Assembly: GCF_038502225.1 (NCBI RefSeq)
Contig: NC_091293.1
Coordinates: forward strand, 16,971,552-17,035,551
Length of the DNA: 64,000 nucleotides
Source: Cherax quadricarinatus
Lineage: Eukaryota; Arthropoda; Malacostraca; Decapoda; Parastacidae
Reading direction: 5' to 3'
This document shows, one piece after another, positions 12,655 through 23,112 of the stretch (positions are counted from its first letter, which is position 1; each line of letters starts with the position of its first letter). The notes beneath the pieces are model-generated. The model was not told where the DNA came from. It ran no database searches and saw only the letters and a program-made list of their open reading frames with translations. The position numbers and the translations under genes are program-made.

Positions 12655-13898
12655 CAGGTGGAAAGTGTTGTAGTCCTGGTGGAAAGTGTTCTTGTCCAGG
12701 TAGAAAGTGTTGTTGTCCAGGAGGAAAGTGTTGTTGTCCAGGTAGAAAGTGTTGTTGTCCAGGTAGAAAGTGTTGTTGTCCAGGTAGAAAGTGATGTTGT
12801 CCAGGTAGAAAGTGATGTTGTCCAGGAGGAAAGTGTTGTTGTCCAGGTAGAAAGTGATGTTGTCCAGGTAGAAAGTGATGTTGTCCAGGAGGAAAGTGTT
12901 GTTGTCCAGGTAGAAAGTGATGTTGTCCAGGTAGAAAGTGTTGTTGTCCAGGAGGAAAGTGTTGTTGTCCAGGTAGAAAGTGATGTTGTCCAGGTAGAAA
13001 GTGTTGTTGTCCAGGTAGAAAGTGATGTTGTCCAGGTAGAAAGTGTTGTTGTCCATGTAGAAAGTGATGTAGTCCAGGTAGAAAGTGTTGTAGTCCAGGT
13101 AGAAAGTGTTGTAGTCCAGGTAGAAAGTGTTGTAGTCCAGGTAGAAAGTGTTGTAGTCCAGGTAGAAAGTGTTGTTGTCCAGGTAGAAAGTGTTGTTGTC
13201 CAGGTAGAAAGTGTTGTAGTCCAGGTAGAAAGTGTTGTAGTCCAGGTAGAAAGTGTTGTAGTCCAGGTAGAAAGTGTTGTTGTCCAGGTAGAAAGTGATG
13301 TTGTCCAGGTAGAAAGTGATGTTGTCCAGGTAGAAAGTGTTGTTGTCCAGGTAGAAAGTGTTGTTGTCCAGGTAGAAAGTGTTGTAGTCCAGGTAGAAAG
13401 TGTTGTTGTCCAGGTAGAAAGTGTTGTTGTCCAGGTAGAAAGTGTTGTTGTCCAGGTAGAAAGTGTTGTTGTCCAGGTAGAAAGTGTTGTCCAGGTAGAA
13501 AGTGTTGTAGTCTAGGTAGAAAGTGTTGTTGTCCAGGTAGAAAGTGTTGTAGTCCTGGTAGAAAGTGTTGTTGTCCAGGTAGAAAGTGTTGTTGTCCAGG
13601 TAGAAAGTGTTGTTGTCCAGGTAGAAAGTGTTGTAGTCCAGGTAGAAAGTGTTGTAGTCCAGGTAGAAAGTGTTGTTGTCCAGGTAGAAAGTGTTGTAGT
13701 CCTGGTAGAAAGTGTTGTTGTCCAGGTAGAAAGTGTTGTAGTCCAGGTAGAAAGTGTTGTAGTCCAGGTAGAAAGTGTTGTTGTCCAGGTAGAAAGTGTT
13801 GTAGTCCAGGTAGAAAGTGTTGTAGTCCAGGTAGAAAGTGTTGTAGTCCTGGTAGAAAGTGTTGTAGTCCAGGTAGAAAGTGTTATATTCCGGGTAGA
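12655..13898. repeat. 21-bp minisatellite (first)
   Basis: About 59 copies of a 21-bp unit CAGGTAGAAAGTGTTGTTGTC, with GTAGTC and GTGATG variants in runs. Seven codons per unit keep a 292-codon plus-strand frame open (QVESVVV repeated). I do not regard this as a gene. Confidence 0.95.
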
Positions 13899-13947
13899 AA
13901 GGGTTTATATCACGTAAGTGTTTTTATACGTCACGCAGTAGCTGTTA

Positions 13948-14296
13948 TGTCTCTTAGCTGTAGGTGTTATATATGACGTAGGAACCGCAACATACTATGT
14001 AGGTGTTATATATGACGTAGGAACCGCAACATACTATGTATGTGTTATATATGACGTAGGAACTGTTATATACTGTATAGGAGGTATTATGTGTGATGTA
14101 GGAGCCGCTACATATTATGTATGTGTTATGTATCACGTAGGAGCCGCTACATACTATGTATGTGTTATATATCACGTAGGAGCCGCTATATACTATGTCG
14201 GTGTTATGTATCACGTAGGAGCCGCTACATACTATGTATGTGTTATGTATCACGTAGGAGCCGCTACATATTATGTATGTGTTATGTATCACGTAG
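13948..14296. repeat. 39-bp minisatellite, left segment
   Basis: Degenerate copies of a 39-bp unit containing GTAGGAGCCGCTACATACTA and TGTGTTATGTATCAC. The left edge is the most diverged (GACGTAGGAACCGC forms). It is the left half of an array interrupted by a LINE fragment at 14297. Confidence 0.93.
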
Positions 14297-15034
14297 ACCT
14301 GGGAGTGATTATGTCGGAGGATCTCACCTTCAAGGACCATAACATTGTATCAATCGCATCTGCTAGAAAAATGACAGGATGGATAATGAGAACCTTCAAA
14401 ACTAGGGAGGCCAAGCCCATGATGACACTCTTCAGGTGTTCTATCTAGGCTGGAATATTGCTGCACACTAACAGCACCTTTCAAGGCAGGTGAAATTGCC
14501 GACCTAGAAAATGTACAGATAACTTTCACGGCGCGCATAACGGAGATAAAACACCTCAATTACTGGGAGCGCTTGAGGTTCCTAAACCTGTATTCCCTGG
14601 AACGCAGGCGGGAGAGATACATGATTATATACACCTGGAAAATCCTAGAGGGACTAGTACCGAACTTGCACACGAAAATCACTCACTACGAAAGCAAAAG
14701 ACTTGGCAGACGATGCACCATCCCCCCAATGAAAAGCAGGGGTGTCACTAGCACGTTAAGAGACCATACAATAAGTGTCAGGGGCCCGAGACTGTTCAAC
14801 TGCCTCCCAGCACACATAAGGGGGATTACCAACAGACCCCTGGCAGTCTTCAAGCTGGCACTGGACAAGCACCTAAAGTCAGTTCCTGATCAGCCGGGCT
14901 GTGGCTCGTACGTTGGTTTGCGTGCAGCCAGCAGCAACAGCCTGGTTGATCAGGCTCTGATCCACCAGGAGGCCTTGTCACAGACCGGGCCGCGGGGGCG
15001 TTGACCCCCGGAACTCTCTCCAGGTAAACTCCAG
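14297..15034 (+). mobile_element. 5'-truncated LINE-A insertion inside the 39-bp array
   Basis: Encodes the C-terminal part of the LINE-A reverse transcriptase: DLGVIMSEDLTFKDHN, the LNYWERL and YSLERRRERY motifs and the GPRLFNCLP segment, which are also seen at about 25735-26174. A frameshift near 14434 breaks the frame. The non-coding 3' end has the GGGGGCGTTGACCCCCG block and terminates in CTCCAGGTAAACTCCAG. The 39-bp array stops at CACGTAG and resumes with GTAGGAGCC, so any target duplication is only 3-4 bp. This is a dead 5'-truncated copy. Confidence 0.88.
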
Positions 15035-16215
15035 GTAGGAGCCGCTACATACTATGTATGTGTTATGTATCACATAGGAGCCGCTGCATATTATGTATGC
15101 GTTATGTATCACGTAGGAGCCGCTACATACTATGTATGTGTTATGTATCACGTAGGAGCCGCTACATATTATGTATGTGTTATGTATCACGTAGGAGCCG
15201 CTACATATTATGTATGTGTTATGTATCACGTAGGAGCCGCTACATACTATGTGTTATGTATCACGTAAGAGTCGCTACATACTATGTATGTGTTATGTAT
15301 CACGTAGGAGCCGCTACATATTATGTATGTGTTATGTATCACGTAGGAGCCGCTACATATTATGTATGTGTTATGTATCACGTAGGAACCGCTACATATT
15401 ATGTATGTGTTATGTATCACGTAGGAGCCGCTACATACTATGGATGTGTTATGTATCACGTAGGAGCCGCTACATATTATGTATGTGTTATGTATCACGT
15501 AGGAGCCGCTACATATTATGTATGTGTTATGTATCACGTAGGAGCCGCTACATATTATGTATGTGTTATGTATCACGTAGGAGCCGCTACATACTATGGA
15601 TGTGTTATGTATCACGTAGGAGCAGCTACATATTATGTATGTGTTATGTATCACGTAGGAGCCGCTACATATTATGTATGTGTTATGTATCACGTAGGAG
15701 CCGCTACATACTATGTGTTATGTATCACGTAAGAGTCGCTACATACTATGTATGTGTTATGTATCACGTAGGAGCCGCTACATATTATGTATGTGTTATG
15801 TATCACGTAGGAGCCGCTACATATTATGTATGTGTTATGTATCACGTAGGAGCTGCTACATACTATGTATGTGTTATGTATCACGTAGGAGCTGCTACAT
15901 ATTATGTATTTGTTATGTATCACGTAGGAGCCGCTACATATTATGTATGTGTTATGTATCACGTAGGAGCCGCTACATACTATGTATGTGTTATGTATCA
16001 CGTAGGAGCCGCTGCATATTATGTATGTGTTATGTATCACGTAGGAGCCGCTGCATATTATGTATGTGTTATGTATCACGTAGGAGCCGCTACATATTAT
16101 ATGTGTTATGTATCACGTAGGAGCCGCTACATACTATGTATGTGTTATGTATCACGTAGGAGCCGCTACATACTGTATAAGACGTATTATATAACACGTA
16201 GGAGCCGCTCATAGC
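15035..16215. repeat. 39-bp minisatellite, right segment
   Basis: About 30 copies of the same 39-bp unit as at 13948-14296, more homogeneous. A shortened unit (TACATACTATGTGTTATG) recurs near 15240 and 15705, indicating duplication of blocks of about 465 bp. Frames of up to 321 codons are repeat artefacts (13 residues per unit). Confidence 0.95.
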
Positions 16216-16263
16216 ACGTAGGTGCTATATATCACGTACAGGTTATATATCACATAAACATTG

Positions 16264-16575
16264 TTATATGTCTCGTCGCAACTGTTATATAGAACGTAGC
16301 CACTGTTATATAGAACGTAGCCACTGTTATATAGAACGTAGCCACTGTTATATAGAACGTAGCCACTGTTATATAGAACGTAGCCACTGTTATATAGAAC
16401 GTAGCCACTGTTATATAGAACGTAGCCACTGTTATATAGAACGTAGCCACTGTTATATAGAACGTAGCCACTGTTATATAGAACGTAGCCACTGTTATAT
16501 AGAACGTAGCCACTGTTATATAGAACGTAGCCACTGTTATATAGAACGTAGCCACTGTTATATAGAACGTAGGAG
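16264..16575. repeat. 21-bp minisatellite (second), derived from the 39-bp unit
   Basis: About 14 nearly perfect copies of a 21-bp unit GTAGCCACTGTTATATAGAAC. It shares GTTATATA and ACGTAG with the neighbouring 39-bp repeat, so it looks like a shortened daughter unit that was then amplified. Confidence 0.93.
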
Positions 16576-16960
16576 CCAACACGTAGGGCGTAGCAGTAGT
16601 TACATATCACGTAGAAGCTATTATATATGACGTAGCAGTTGTTATATATGACGTAGCAGTTATATAAGTCAGGTCGTGGTTGTTCATAACACCAGCGCTT
16701 TATACACAGTAAATAACTTCTCCAGCATGAGTGTGTGGGTGAGTGAGAGAACCAGAGAGAGAGAGAGAGAGATATCTTACCTCCATGGCTGCTGCTGTTG
16801 TTGTAGTTGTAGTTGTTGTAGCAGAGATGTCGAGGGGTTGGTGTGGGCTGGAGGTTGGGGGAGGTTGTGAGTGAGTTTGGCAGGGAGGTGTCAGTGCCAC
16901 AAGGATGAACGCAGTACTACCTTACTGACACTCACTGAACCTACGCTTTACAACTCCCGC
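16576..16960. other. Spacer with decayed repeats and a GA run
   Basis: The first 90 bases still carry decayed ACGTAG...GTTATATAT units. A short GA run lies at 16754-16772 and GCTGCTGTTGTTGTAGTTG trinucleotide sequence at about 16786-16822. No gene recognised. Confidence 0.5.
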
Positions 16961-17336
16961 CCCTCGCTCACCCCCTCCAATACTACCCCCACCCCTGCCA
17001 TAACCCCCACCTACCACCACAACCCCCTTCACCACCCCCGCCACAATCCCCTCCTACCACCACCACAACCCCCTCCTACCACCACCCCCTCGACTACCAC
17101 CCTCACCCCCGTCAACCCTCCTACCACCACCACCCCCTCGACTACCACCCTCACCCCCGTCAACCCTCCTACCACCACCACCACAACAACCCCCTCCTAC
17201 CACCACCCCAACCCCTGCCACAACCCCTCCTACCACCACCACAACCCCGTCCACCACCACCTCCACCCAGCCACAACCCTCTCCTACTACCACCACCACA
17301 ACCCCCTCTTACCACCCCCACCCCCGCCACAACCCC
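16961..17336. repeat. CCA/CCT-rich degenerate simple repeat, left part
   Basis: Pyrimidine-rich imperfect repeats of ACCACCACAACCCC and CCTCCTACCACC. The SINE at 17337 is inserted in it, and the same type of sequence resumes at 17664. Confidence 0.85.
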
Positions 17337-17623
17337 CTCTGGGTGGCCTGGTGGTTAACGCTCTCGCTTCACACGGCGAGGGCCTGGGTTCGATTCCCAG
17401 CCAGAGTAGAAACATTGGACGTGTTTCTTTCCACCTGTTGTCTATGTTCCCCATCAGTAAAATGGGTACCTGGGTGTTAGTCGACTGGTGTGGGTCGCAT
17501 CCTGGGACACTGACCTAATTTGCCCGAAATGCGGAGCATAACAAGGGAGTTTCTAGATAGTAGTATGTCATTGTTGTCAGCTAGGACTGTATACCTTGTA
17601 CATGTACTTGTAGTAAATAAAGA

Positions 17624-17662
<39 letters not shown>

Positions 17663-17663
17663 C
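17337..17663 (+). mobile_element. tRNA-derived SINE
   Basis: Starts with a tRNA-like head (17337-17406). CTCTGG at 17337 pairs with CCAGAG at 17401, which forms an acceptor-like stem. Box A-like TGGCCTGGTGG lies at 17344-17354 and a perfect box B GGTTCGATTCC at 17387-17397. The anticodon arm CTCGC/GCGAG encloses a loop with TTCACAC, which reads as anticodon CAC (valine-like) with one extra loop base. A tRNA-unrelated body of about 220 bp follows and ends in AATAAAGAT plus an (ATT)n tail. Box A and box B suggest RNA polymerase III transcription, and mobilisation would need a LINE in trans. The insertion target is simple repeat, so a target duplication cannot be read. Confidence 0.85.
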
Positions 17664-17880
17664 ACCACCACAACCACTATCCCCTCTTACCACCCCCACC
17701 CCCGCCATAACCCCCTCCTGCCACCACCACAAACCCCTCCACCACCACCTCCACCCCCGCCACAACCCTTACCTACCACCACAACCCCCCCTACCACTAC
17801 CACCCCTTACCACCACCATCACCACCACCCCAGCAACCACCCGATACCACCACTACCACCACCGCCGCCATCTTGAACAA
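17664..17880. repeat. CCA/CCT-rich degenerate simple repeat, right part
   Basis: Continuation of the array interrupted by the SINE. Units are ACCACCACC and CCACCCCCGCCA. Confidence 0.85.
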
Positions 17881-18185
17881 CACCCCCACCCACCACCACC
17901 CATAACCCCACACAACCCATCGTTCACCTCCCACGCAACACCCACTTCCACTTTCACACCACAACCCCCTTTTCCGATAAAACCTCCCCCTCCCCCTTTC
18001 TCTATCTCTCTCAAATAACCACACGGGCACATCAACCCCCCCCCCCACATAAATACCCATCACCCACACCAGAAACGACGTCTCCCCCGCCTTATCAGCA
18101 GCAATACAACTCTTAAAAAACTCAACGAAAGTCAAGGAAACAGACGAAGTGTATTGACAAGTGTGAGTGAGTGTGGTGAGCCAGT
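17881..18185. other. Pyrimidine-rich spacer
   Basis: Low-complexity C-rich sequence with no convincing gene. The minus-strand 130-codon frame is glycine/tryptophan/valine-rich and follows the composition bias. Confidence 0.4.
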
Positions 18186-18740
18186 CCACTCAGCGAGCAC
18201 ACTACACACCACGCACTCTACATCACACTCTTAATAACGTTGTTTCACGCACTCTACACAACATCACACTCTACACAGGGTTGTTACACGCACTCTACAC
18301 AACACCACACTCTGCACAGGGTTGTTTCACGCACTCTACACAATATCACACTCTACACAGGGTTGTTTCACGCACTCTGTACATCACACTCTACATAGCG
18401 CTTCACACACTCTATACAACAGACTCTACATAGCGTCGTTTCACGCACTCTGCACAACTTCACACTCTACATAGCGTTGTTTCACGCACTCTATACATCA
18501 CACTCTACATAGCATTGTCTCACGCACTCTACACAACATCACACTCTACACAGGGTTGTTTCACGCACTTTATACATCACACTCTACATAGCACTTCACA
18601 CACTCTATACAACAGACTCTACATAGGGTTGTTTCACGCACTCTACACAACTTCACACTCTGCATAGCGTTGTTTCACGCACTCTACACATCACACTCTA
18701 CATAGCATTGTCTCACGCACTCTACACAACATCACACTTT
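18186..18740. repeat. 41-bp degenerate minisatellite
   Basis: About 13 imperfect units containing TTTCACGCACTCTACACAAC and ATCACACTCTACATAG, in long and short versions. It runs directly into the gypsy integrase fragment at 18741. Confidence 0.85.
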
Positions 18741-19378
18741 TTTACTCACGTAGGGATCCCTAAGGAAATTCAAACAGATCAGGGGTCAAATTTTACATCT
18801 AAACATTTTTGCACAGTTTTGGTTGTGGAGCGCTCTCACTTGTCTCTCAAGACTATGCTGCATGCCTATTGTACCCAGTACGGAAGGACTAGGGGTTGAT
18901 ATTCACCGGAAGGACTAGGAAGGACTAGGATGAGGGTGTCCCCCTCCTTTTATTTGCTGTGCCGGACAGCACTCAGGACTCAGTACGCTATACTCCCATC
19001 CAACTGATCTATGGTCACCAAGTAAGGGGACCACTGATGATTTTGAAGGATCACTGGCTTGGTGAGGATTGTGAGGCTGCCCCCTTAGAGGATTTTCTTA
19101 CTTTCAGAGACTGGCTCACATGAAGTGTGTGGCGGCTGAGAACCTGCACAACAGCCAAACCAAAATGAAGAGGCTATTTGGCTGCAAGACCGTGCCCTGT
19201 ACCTTTAAAGTGGGAGAGGAGTTACTAGCATTGGAGCTGGTACCTGGTAACGCCTTGAAAGTGGGCCATACAAGGTAGTGGAAAAGGTCACAGATCAAAA
19301 TTACAGAATTCACACCCCTGGCGGTGGAAGTCTGAATGTGAGGTGCACATAAACAGGCTGAAAAGGCCTCAAAAAATG
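18741..19378 (+). pseudogene. Ty3/gypsy integrase fragment
   Basis: Frame fragments match the end of a gypsy-type Pol polyprotein. At 18741-18899 the integrase core motif GIPKEIQTDQGSNFTS is visible, with the aspartate of TDQGS. After about 100 diverged bases come LIYGHQVRGPL (about 19008-19040), FRDWLT, and at 19180-19290 a VGEELL and GPYKVVEKV-like GPY/F segment. Stops and frameshifts break it. No LTR is visible here and the 5' part of pol is missing. It is a relic unrelated to the complete element at 33.4 kb. Confidence 0.75.
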
Positions 19379-19404
19379 ACCTCGAACTAGCAAGGTGCTT
19401 CTGG

Positions 19405-20395
19405 TTGTGCAATAAAGATGTAGAACTTTGGGCAGGTATCAGAAAGGTACTAAGGAGAGTAATAAATGATAAAAACAATCAAGAAAACAAGGAAGACCTC
19501 TTGGATAGTCTACCAAAAATATATAAAACATGGGAGCAAGAGATAGTGTATAAAAAAATGCAGAATGCCCATACCACAACAGATGACTTGAAACTATCTA
19601 GTCACCCACATAGTGCTAAGCCAGACCCATCCCCCAGTCATAGCACTAATACCCACAGTGCTGGTGCTGGCCCAGGCTCCCCCAGTCATAGCACTAATAC
19701 CCACAGTGCTGGTGCTGGCCCTGGCCCAGCCGCTGGCCCAGGCTCAGCCCCCAGCCCCAGTGCTGACTCAGACCCAGCCCCTAGCCTTACTGCCAGCCCA
19801 GACTCTACTAAGGACCCTACCATAACCACCACTAAAACCGTAAATATACAACCATCATTGCACAAGACCGTGGCCCACAGTACAGATGTTAGAGAGGAGT
19901 CTCCTCCTTCTTCTGTTGGGGAAAATAGATGGAATCCAGGACAGGGTGGCCCTGGCTTGGATACTGAGGATTAGAGTGCAGTCCCAGAACCTGCAGAAAT
20001 TGACAACACACCTCCCAACAATTCTCAACCAAAGGTGAATTTGTGTAAATATTATGCTTGGGGTATCTGTAAGCATGGAATATCAGGAAAAAAAAAATGG
20101 GACTTGCAACTTTGAGCATCCCCAAAAATGTAGCGACCTCCTGTCTAAAGGAGTGTGTCGTTATTCTTCCTGTACTTTCTTTCACCCAAAAATGTGTCAC
20201 TCCTCAGTCCTCCAGAAGCAGTGTTACAACATCGACTGCCCTGCATACCATCTAAAAGGGACCAGGAGGCACAGACCCCACAAGACAAGCAATAGCAGCT
20301 ACGACAACCCAACTCCAGGTGATTTTTTAGTGGCAGGAAACGGAAAAAGAAAATGGAAGGAAATAATAAAAATATTCCACCACCTTGGAGCCTTG
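19405..20395 (+). pseudogene. LINE-A ORF1, CCCH zinc-finger protein (broken)
   Basis: 5'-truncated ORF1 (nucleic-acid-binding chaperone of a non-LTR element). The N-terminal part (19405-19974) is a proline/serine/alanine-rich low-complexity region with tandem SPSHSTNTHSAGAGP repeats, ended by a stop at 19972. The frame continues past this stop into three CCCH-type fingers: C-x7-C-xn-C-x3-H (about 20040-20115), then two of C-x8-C-x4-C-x3-H (about 20128-20190 and 20200-20260). A run of eight A at 20090 causes a frameshift between the first finger and the others. The ORF runs into the hammerhead array at 20396 and its continuation is at 23338. Such fingers in ORF1 would bind the element RNA (inference). 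Confidence 0.75.
20381..20395. repeat. 15-bp target-site duplication, left copy
   Basis: CACCTTGGAGCCTTG, repeated exactly at 23338-23352 on the far side of the HH-A array. Confidence 0.92.
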
Positions 20396-20434
20396 AAGAT
20401 TGAGACACTTATGCAGCATATGGGAATCTTTATT

Positions 20435-20468
20435 CAGGAAACGTTTCGCCACACAGTGGCTTCATCAG
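20435..20468 (-). ncRNA. HH-A hammerhead motif 1
   Basis: Reads on the minus strand CTGATGA, A, stem II GCCAC/GTGGC around a TGT triloop, GAAAC, then GTTTCC. The first complete motif of the left arm. Confidence 0.7.
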
Positions 20469-20812
20469 TCCAATACAAAGAGGAAGGCGTAAGGAGAGGA
20501 GGAGTATGAGGTAATCAGTCCCTCAGCCTGGAGTCGATGTGTTCAGTCCATCAATCTTGTAGAATGTACAGCATAGGGCCGTAGACGTGGCTTATATACT
20601 GTAGTGAGGTGACTTGAAGCAGATGGAGGCGGGATCATAGTGGTACCATCCACTAGTCGAAGTAGGTCTTTGTCCAAAGGTTGAACAAGCGTTGAAGAAT
20701 TCTTTGTAAGAAGATCCCATGATGCTGCAGTGTCTGACAGTTGTGATGAATGGTTTGAAAAACCGACAAGTTGAAGATTGAGACACTTATGCAGCATATG
20801 GGAATCTTTATT

Positions 20813-20846
20813 CAGGAAACGTTTCGCCACACAGTGGCTTCATCAG
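20813..20846 (-). ncRNA. HH-A hammerhead motif 2
   Basis: Identical to motif 1, 378 bp further on. Confidence 0.7.
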
Positions 20847-21189
20847 TCCAATACAAAGAGGAAGGCGTAAGGAGAGGAGGAGTATGAGGTAATCAGTCCC
20901 TCAGCCTGGAGTCGATGTGTTCAGTCCATCAATCTTGTAGAATGTACAGCATAGGGCCGTAGACGTGGCTTATATACTGTAGTGAGGTGACTTGAAGCAG
21001 ATGGAGGCGGGATCATAGTGGTACCATCCACTAGTCGAAGTAGGTCTTTGTCCAAAGGTTGAACAAGCGTTGAAGAATTCTTTGTAAAAGATCCCATGAT
21101 GCTGCAGTGTCTGACAGTTGTGATGAATGGTTTGAAAAACCGACAAGTTGAAGATTGAGACACTTATGCAGCATATGGGAATCTTTATT

Positions 21190-21223
21190 CAGGAAACGTT
21201 TCGCCACACAGTGGCTTCATCAG
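21190..21223 (-). ncRNA. HH-A hammerhead motif 3
   Basis: Identical core, 377 bp after motif 2. Confidence 0.7.
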
Positions 21224-21567
21224 TCCAATACAAAGAGGAAGGCGTAAGGAGAGGAGGAGTATGAGGTAATCAGTCCCTCAGCCTGGAGTCGATGTGTTCA
21301 GTCCATCAATCTTGTAGAATGTACAGCATAGGGCCGTAGACGTGGCTTATATACTGTAGTGAGGTGACTTGAAGCAGATGGAGGCGGGATCATAGTGGTA
21401 CCATCCACTAGTCGAAGTAGGTCTTTGTCCAAAGGTTGAACAAGCGTTGAAGAATTCTTTGTAAGAAGATCCCATGATGCTGCAGTGTCTGACAGTTGTG
21501 ATGAATGGTTTGAAAAACCGACAAGTTGAAGATTGAGACACTTATGCAGCATATGGGAATCTTTATT

Positions 21568-21601
21568 CAGGAAACGTTTCGCCACACAGTGGCTTCATCA
21601 G
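21568..21601 (-). ncRNA. HH-A hammerhead motif 4
   Basis: Identical core, 378 bp after motif 3. Confidence 0.7.
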
Positions 21602-21944
21602 TCCAATACAAAGAGGAAGGCGTAAGGAGAGGAGGAGTATGAGGTAATCAGTCCCTCAGCCTGGAGTCGATGTGTTCAGTCCATCAATCTTGTAGAATGT
21701 ACAGCATAGGGCCGTAGACGTGGCTTATATACTGTAGTGAGGTGACTTGAAGCAGATGGAGGCGGGATCATAGTGGTACCATCCACTAGTCGAAGTAGGT
21801 CTTTGTCCAAAGGTTGAACAAGCGTTGAAGAATTCTTTGTAAAAGATCCCATGATGCTGCAGTGTCTGACAGTTGTGATGAATGGTTTGAAAAACCGACA
21901 AGTTGAAGATTGAGACACTTATGCAGCATATGGGAATCTTTATT

Positions 21945-21978
21945 CAGGAAACGTTTCGCCACACAGTGGCTTCATCAG
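21945..21978 (-). ncRNA. HH-A hammerhead motif 5
   Basis: Identical core, 377 bp after motif 4. Confidence 0.7.
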
Positions 21979-22322
21979 TCCAATACAAAGAGGAAGGCGT
22001 AAGGAGAGGAGGAGTATGAGGTAATCAGTCCCTCAGCCTGGAGTCGATGTGTTCAGTCCACCAATCTTGTAGAATGTACAGCATAGGGCCGTAGACGTGG
22101 CTTATATACTGTAGTGAGGTGACTTGAAGCAGATGGAGGCGGGATCATAGTGGTACCATCCACTAGTCGAAGTAGGTCTTTGTCCAAAGGTTGAACAAGC
22201 GTTGAAGAATTCTTTGTAAGAAGATCCCATGATGCTGCAGTGTCTGACAGTTGTGATGAATGGTTTGAAAAACCGACAAGTTGAAGATTGAGACACTTAT
22301 GCAGCATATGGGAATCTTTATT

Positions 22323-22356
22323 CAGGAAACGTTTCGCCACACAGTGGCTTCATCAG
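22323..22356 (-). ncRNA. HH-A hammerhead motif 6
   Basis: Last minus-strand motif before the inversion point at about 22376. Its upstream leader is cut short there, leaving only about 20 bp of stem I side. Confidence 0.65.
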
Positions 22357-22478
22357 TCCAATACAAAGAGGAAGGCTGTACATTCTACAAGATTGATGGA
22401 CTGAACACATCGACTCCAGGCTGAGGGACTGATTACCTCATACTCCTCCTCTCCTTACGCCTTCCTCTTTGTATTGGA

Positions 22479-22512
22479 CTGATGAAGCCACTGTGTGGCG
22501 AAACGTTTCCTG
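22479..22512 (+). ncRNA. HH-A hammerhead motif 7
   Basis: First plus-strand motif after the inversion. Stem I is formed by GGA before CTGATGA and TCC after the predicted cleavage site, with a further TAT/ATA pairing beyond a small internal loop. Confidence 0.72.
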
Positions 22513-22726
22513 AATAAAGATTCCCATATGCTGCATAAGTGTCTCAATCTTCAACTTGTCGGTTTTTCAAACCATTCATCACAACTGTCAGACACTGCAG
22601 CATCATGGGATCTTCTTACAAAGAATTCTTCAACGCTTGTTCAACCTTTGGACAAAGACCTACTTCGACTAGTGGATGGTACCACTATGATCCCGCCTCC
22701 ATCTGCTTCAAGTCACCTCACTACAG

Positions 22727-22734
22727 TATATAAG
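22727..22734 (+). promoter_or_regulatory. TATA box of an HH-A unit
   Basis: TATATAAG, 130 bp upstream of the ribozyme at 22857. The same box recurs at 23105-23112 and, inverted, in every left-arm unit (for example 20591-20598). HH-B units have TATATAAG in the equivalent place. Confidence 0.55.
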
Positions 22735-22856
22735 CCACGTCTACGGCCCTATGCTGTACATTCTACAAGATTGATGGACTGAACACATCAACTCCAGGCT
22801 GAGGGACTGATTACCTCATACTCCTCCTCTCCTTACGCCTTCCTCTTTGTATTGGA

Positions 22857-22890
22857 CTGATGAAGCCACTGTGTGGCGAAACGTTTCCTG
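22857..22890 (+). ncRNA. HH-A hammerhead motif 8
   Basis: Identical to motif 7, 378 bp downstream. Confidence 0.72.
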
Positions 22891-23104
22891 AATAAAGATT
22901 CCCATATGCTGCATAAGTGTCTCAATCTTCAACTTGTCGGTTTTTCAAACCATTCATCACAACTGTCAGACACTGCAGCATCATGGGATCTTCTTACAAA
23001 GAATTCTTCAACGCTTGTTCAACCTTTGGACAAAGACCTACTTCGACTAGTGGATGGTACCACTATGATCCCGCCTCCATCTGCTTCAAGTCACCTCACT
23101 ACAG

Positions 23105-23112
23105 TATATAAG
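23105..23112 (+). promoter_or_regulatory. TATA box of an HH-A unit
   Basis: TATATAAG, 130 bp upstream of motif 9. Confidence 0.55.

Noticed and set aside
12637..13515. Val/Ser/Glu repeat protein of 292 residues
   Set aside because: Seven codons per 21-bp unit; no independent evidence of coding.
17337..17406. Functional tRNA-Val gene
   Set aside because: The anticodon loop has an extra base, and a SINE body with ATT tail follows directly.
16871..17518. 215-codon Thr/Pro-rich protein
   Set aside because: Follows the CCA-rich simple repeat and runs into the SINE.
22495..22782. Conserved 95-codon ORF present in every HH-A unit
   Set aside because: Copies are near-identical because they are recent, and the frame starts inside the ribozyme. 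Related HH-B units do not keep it.
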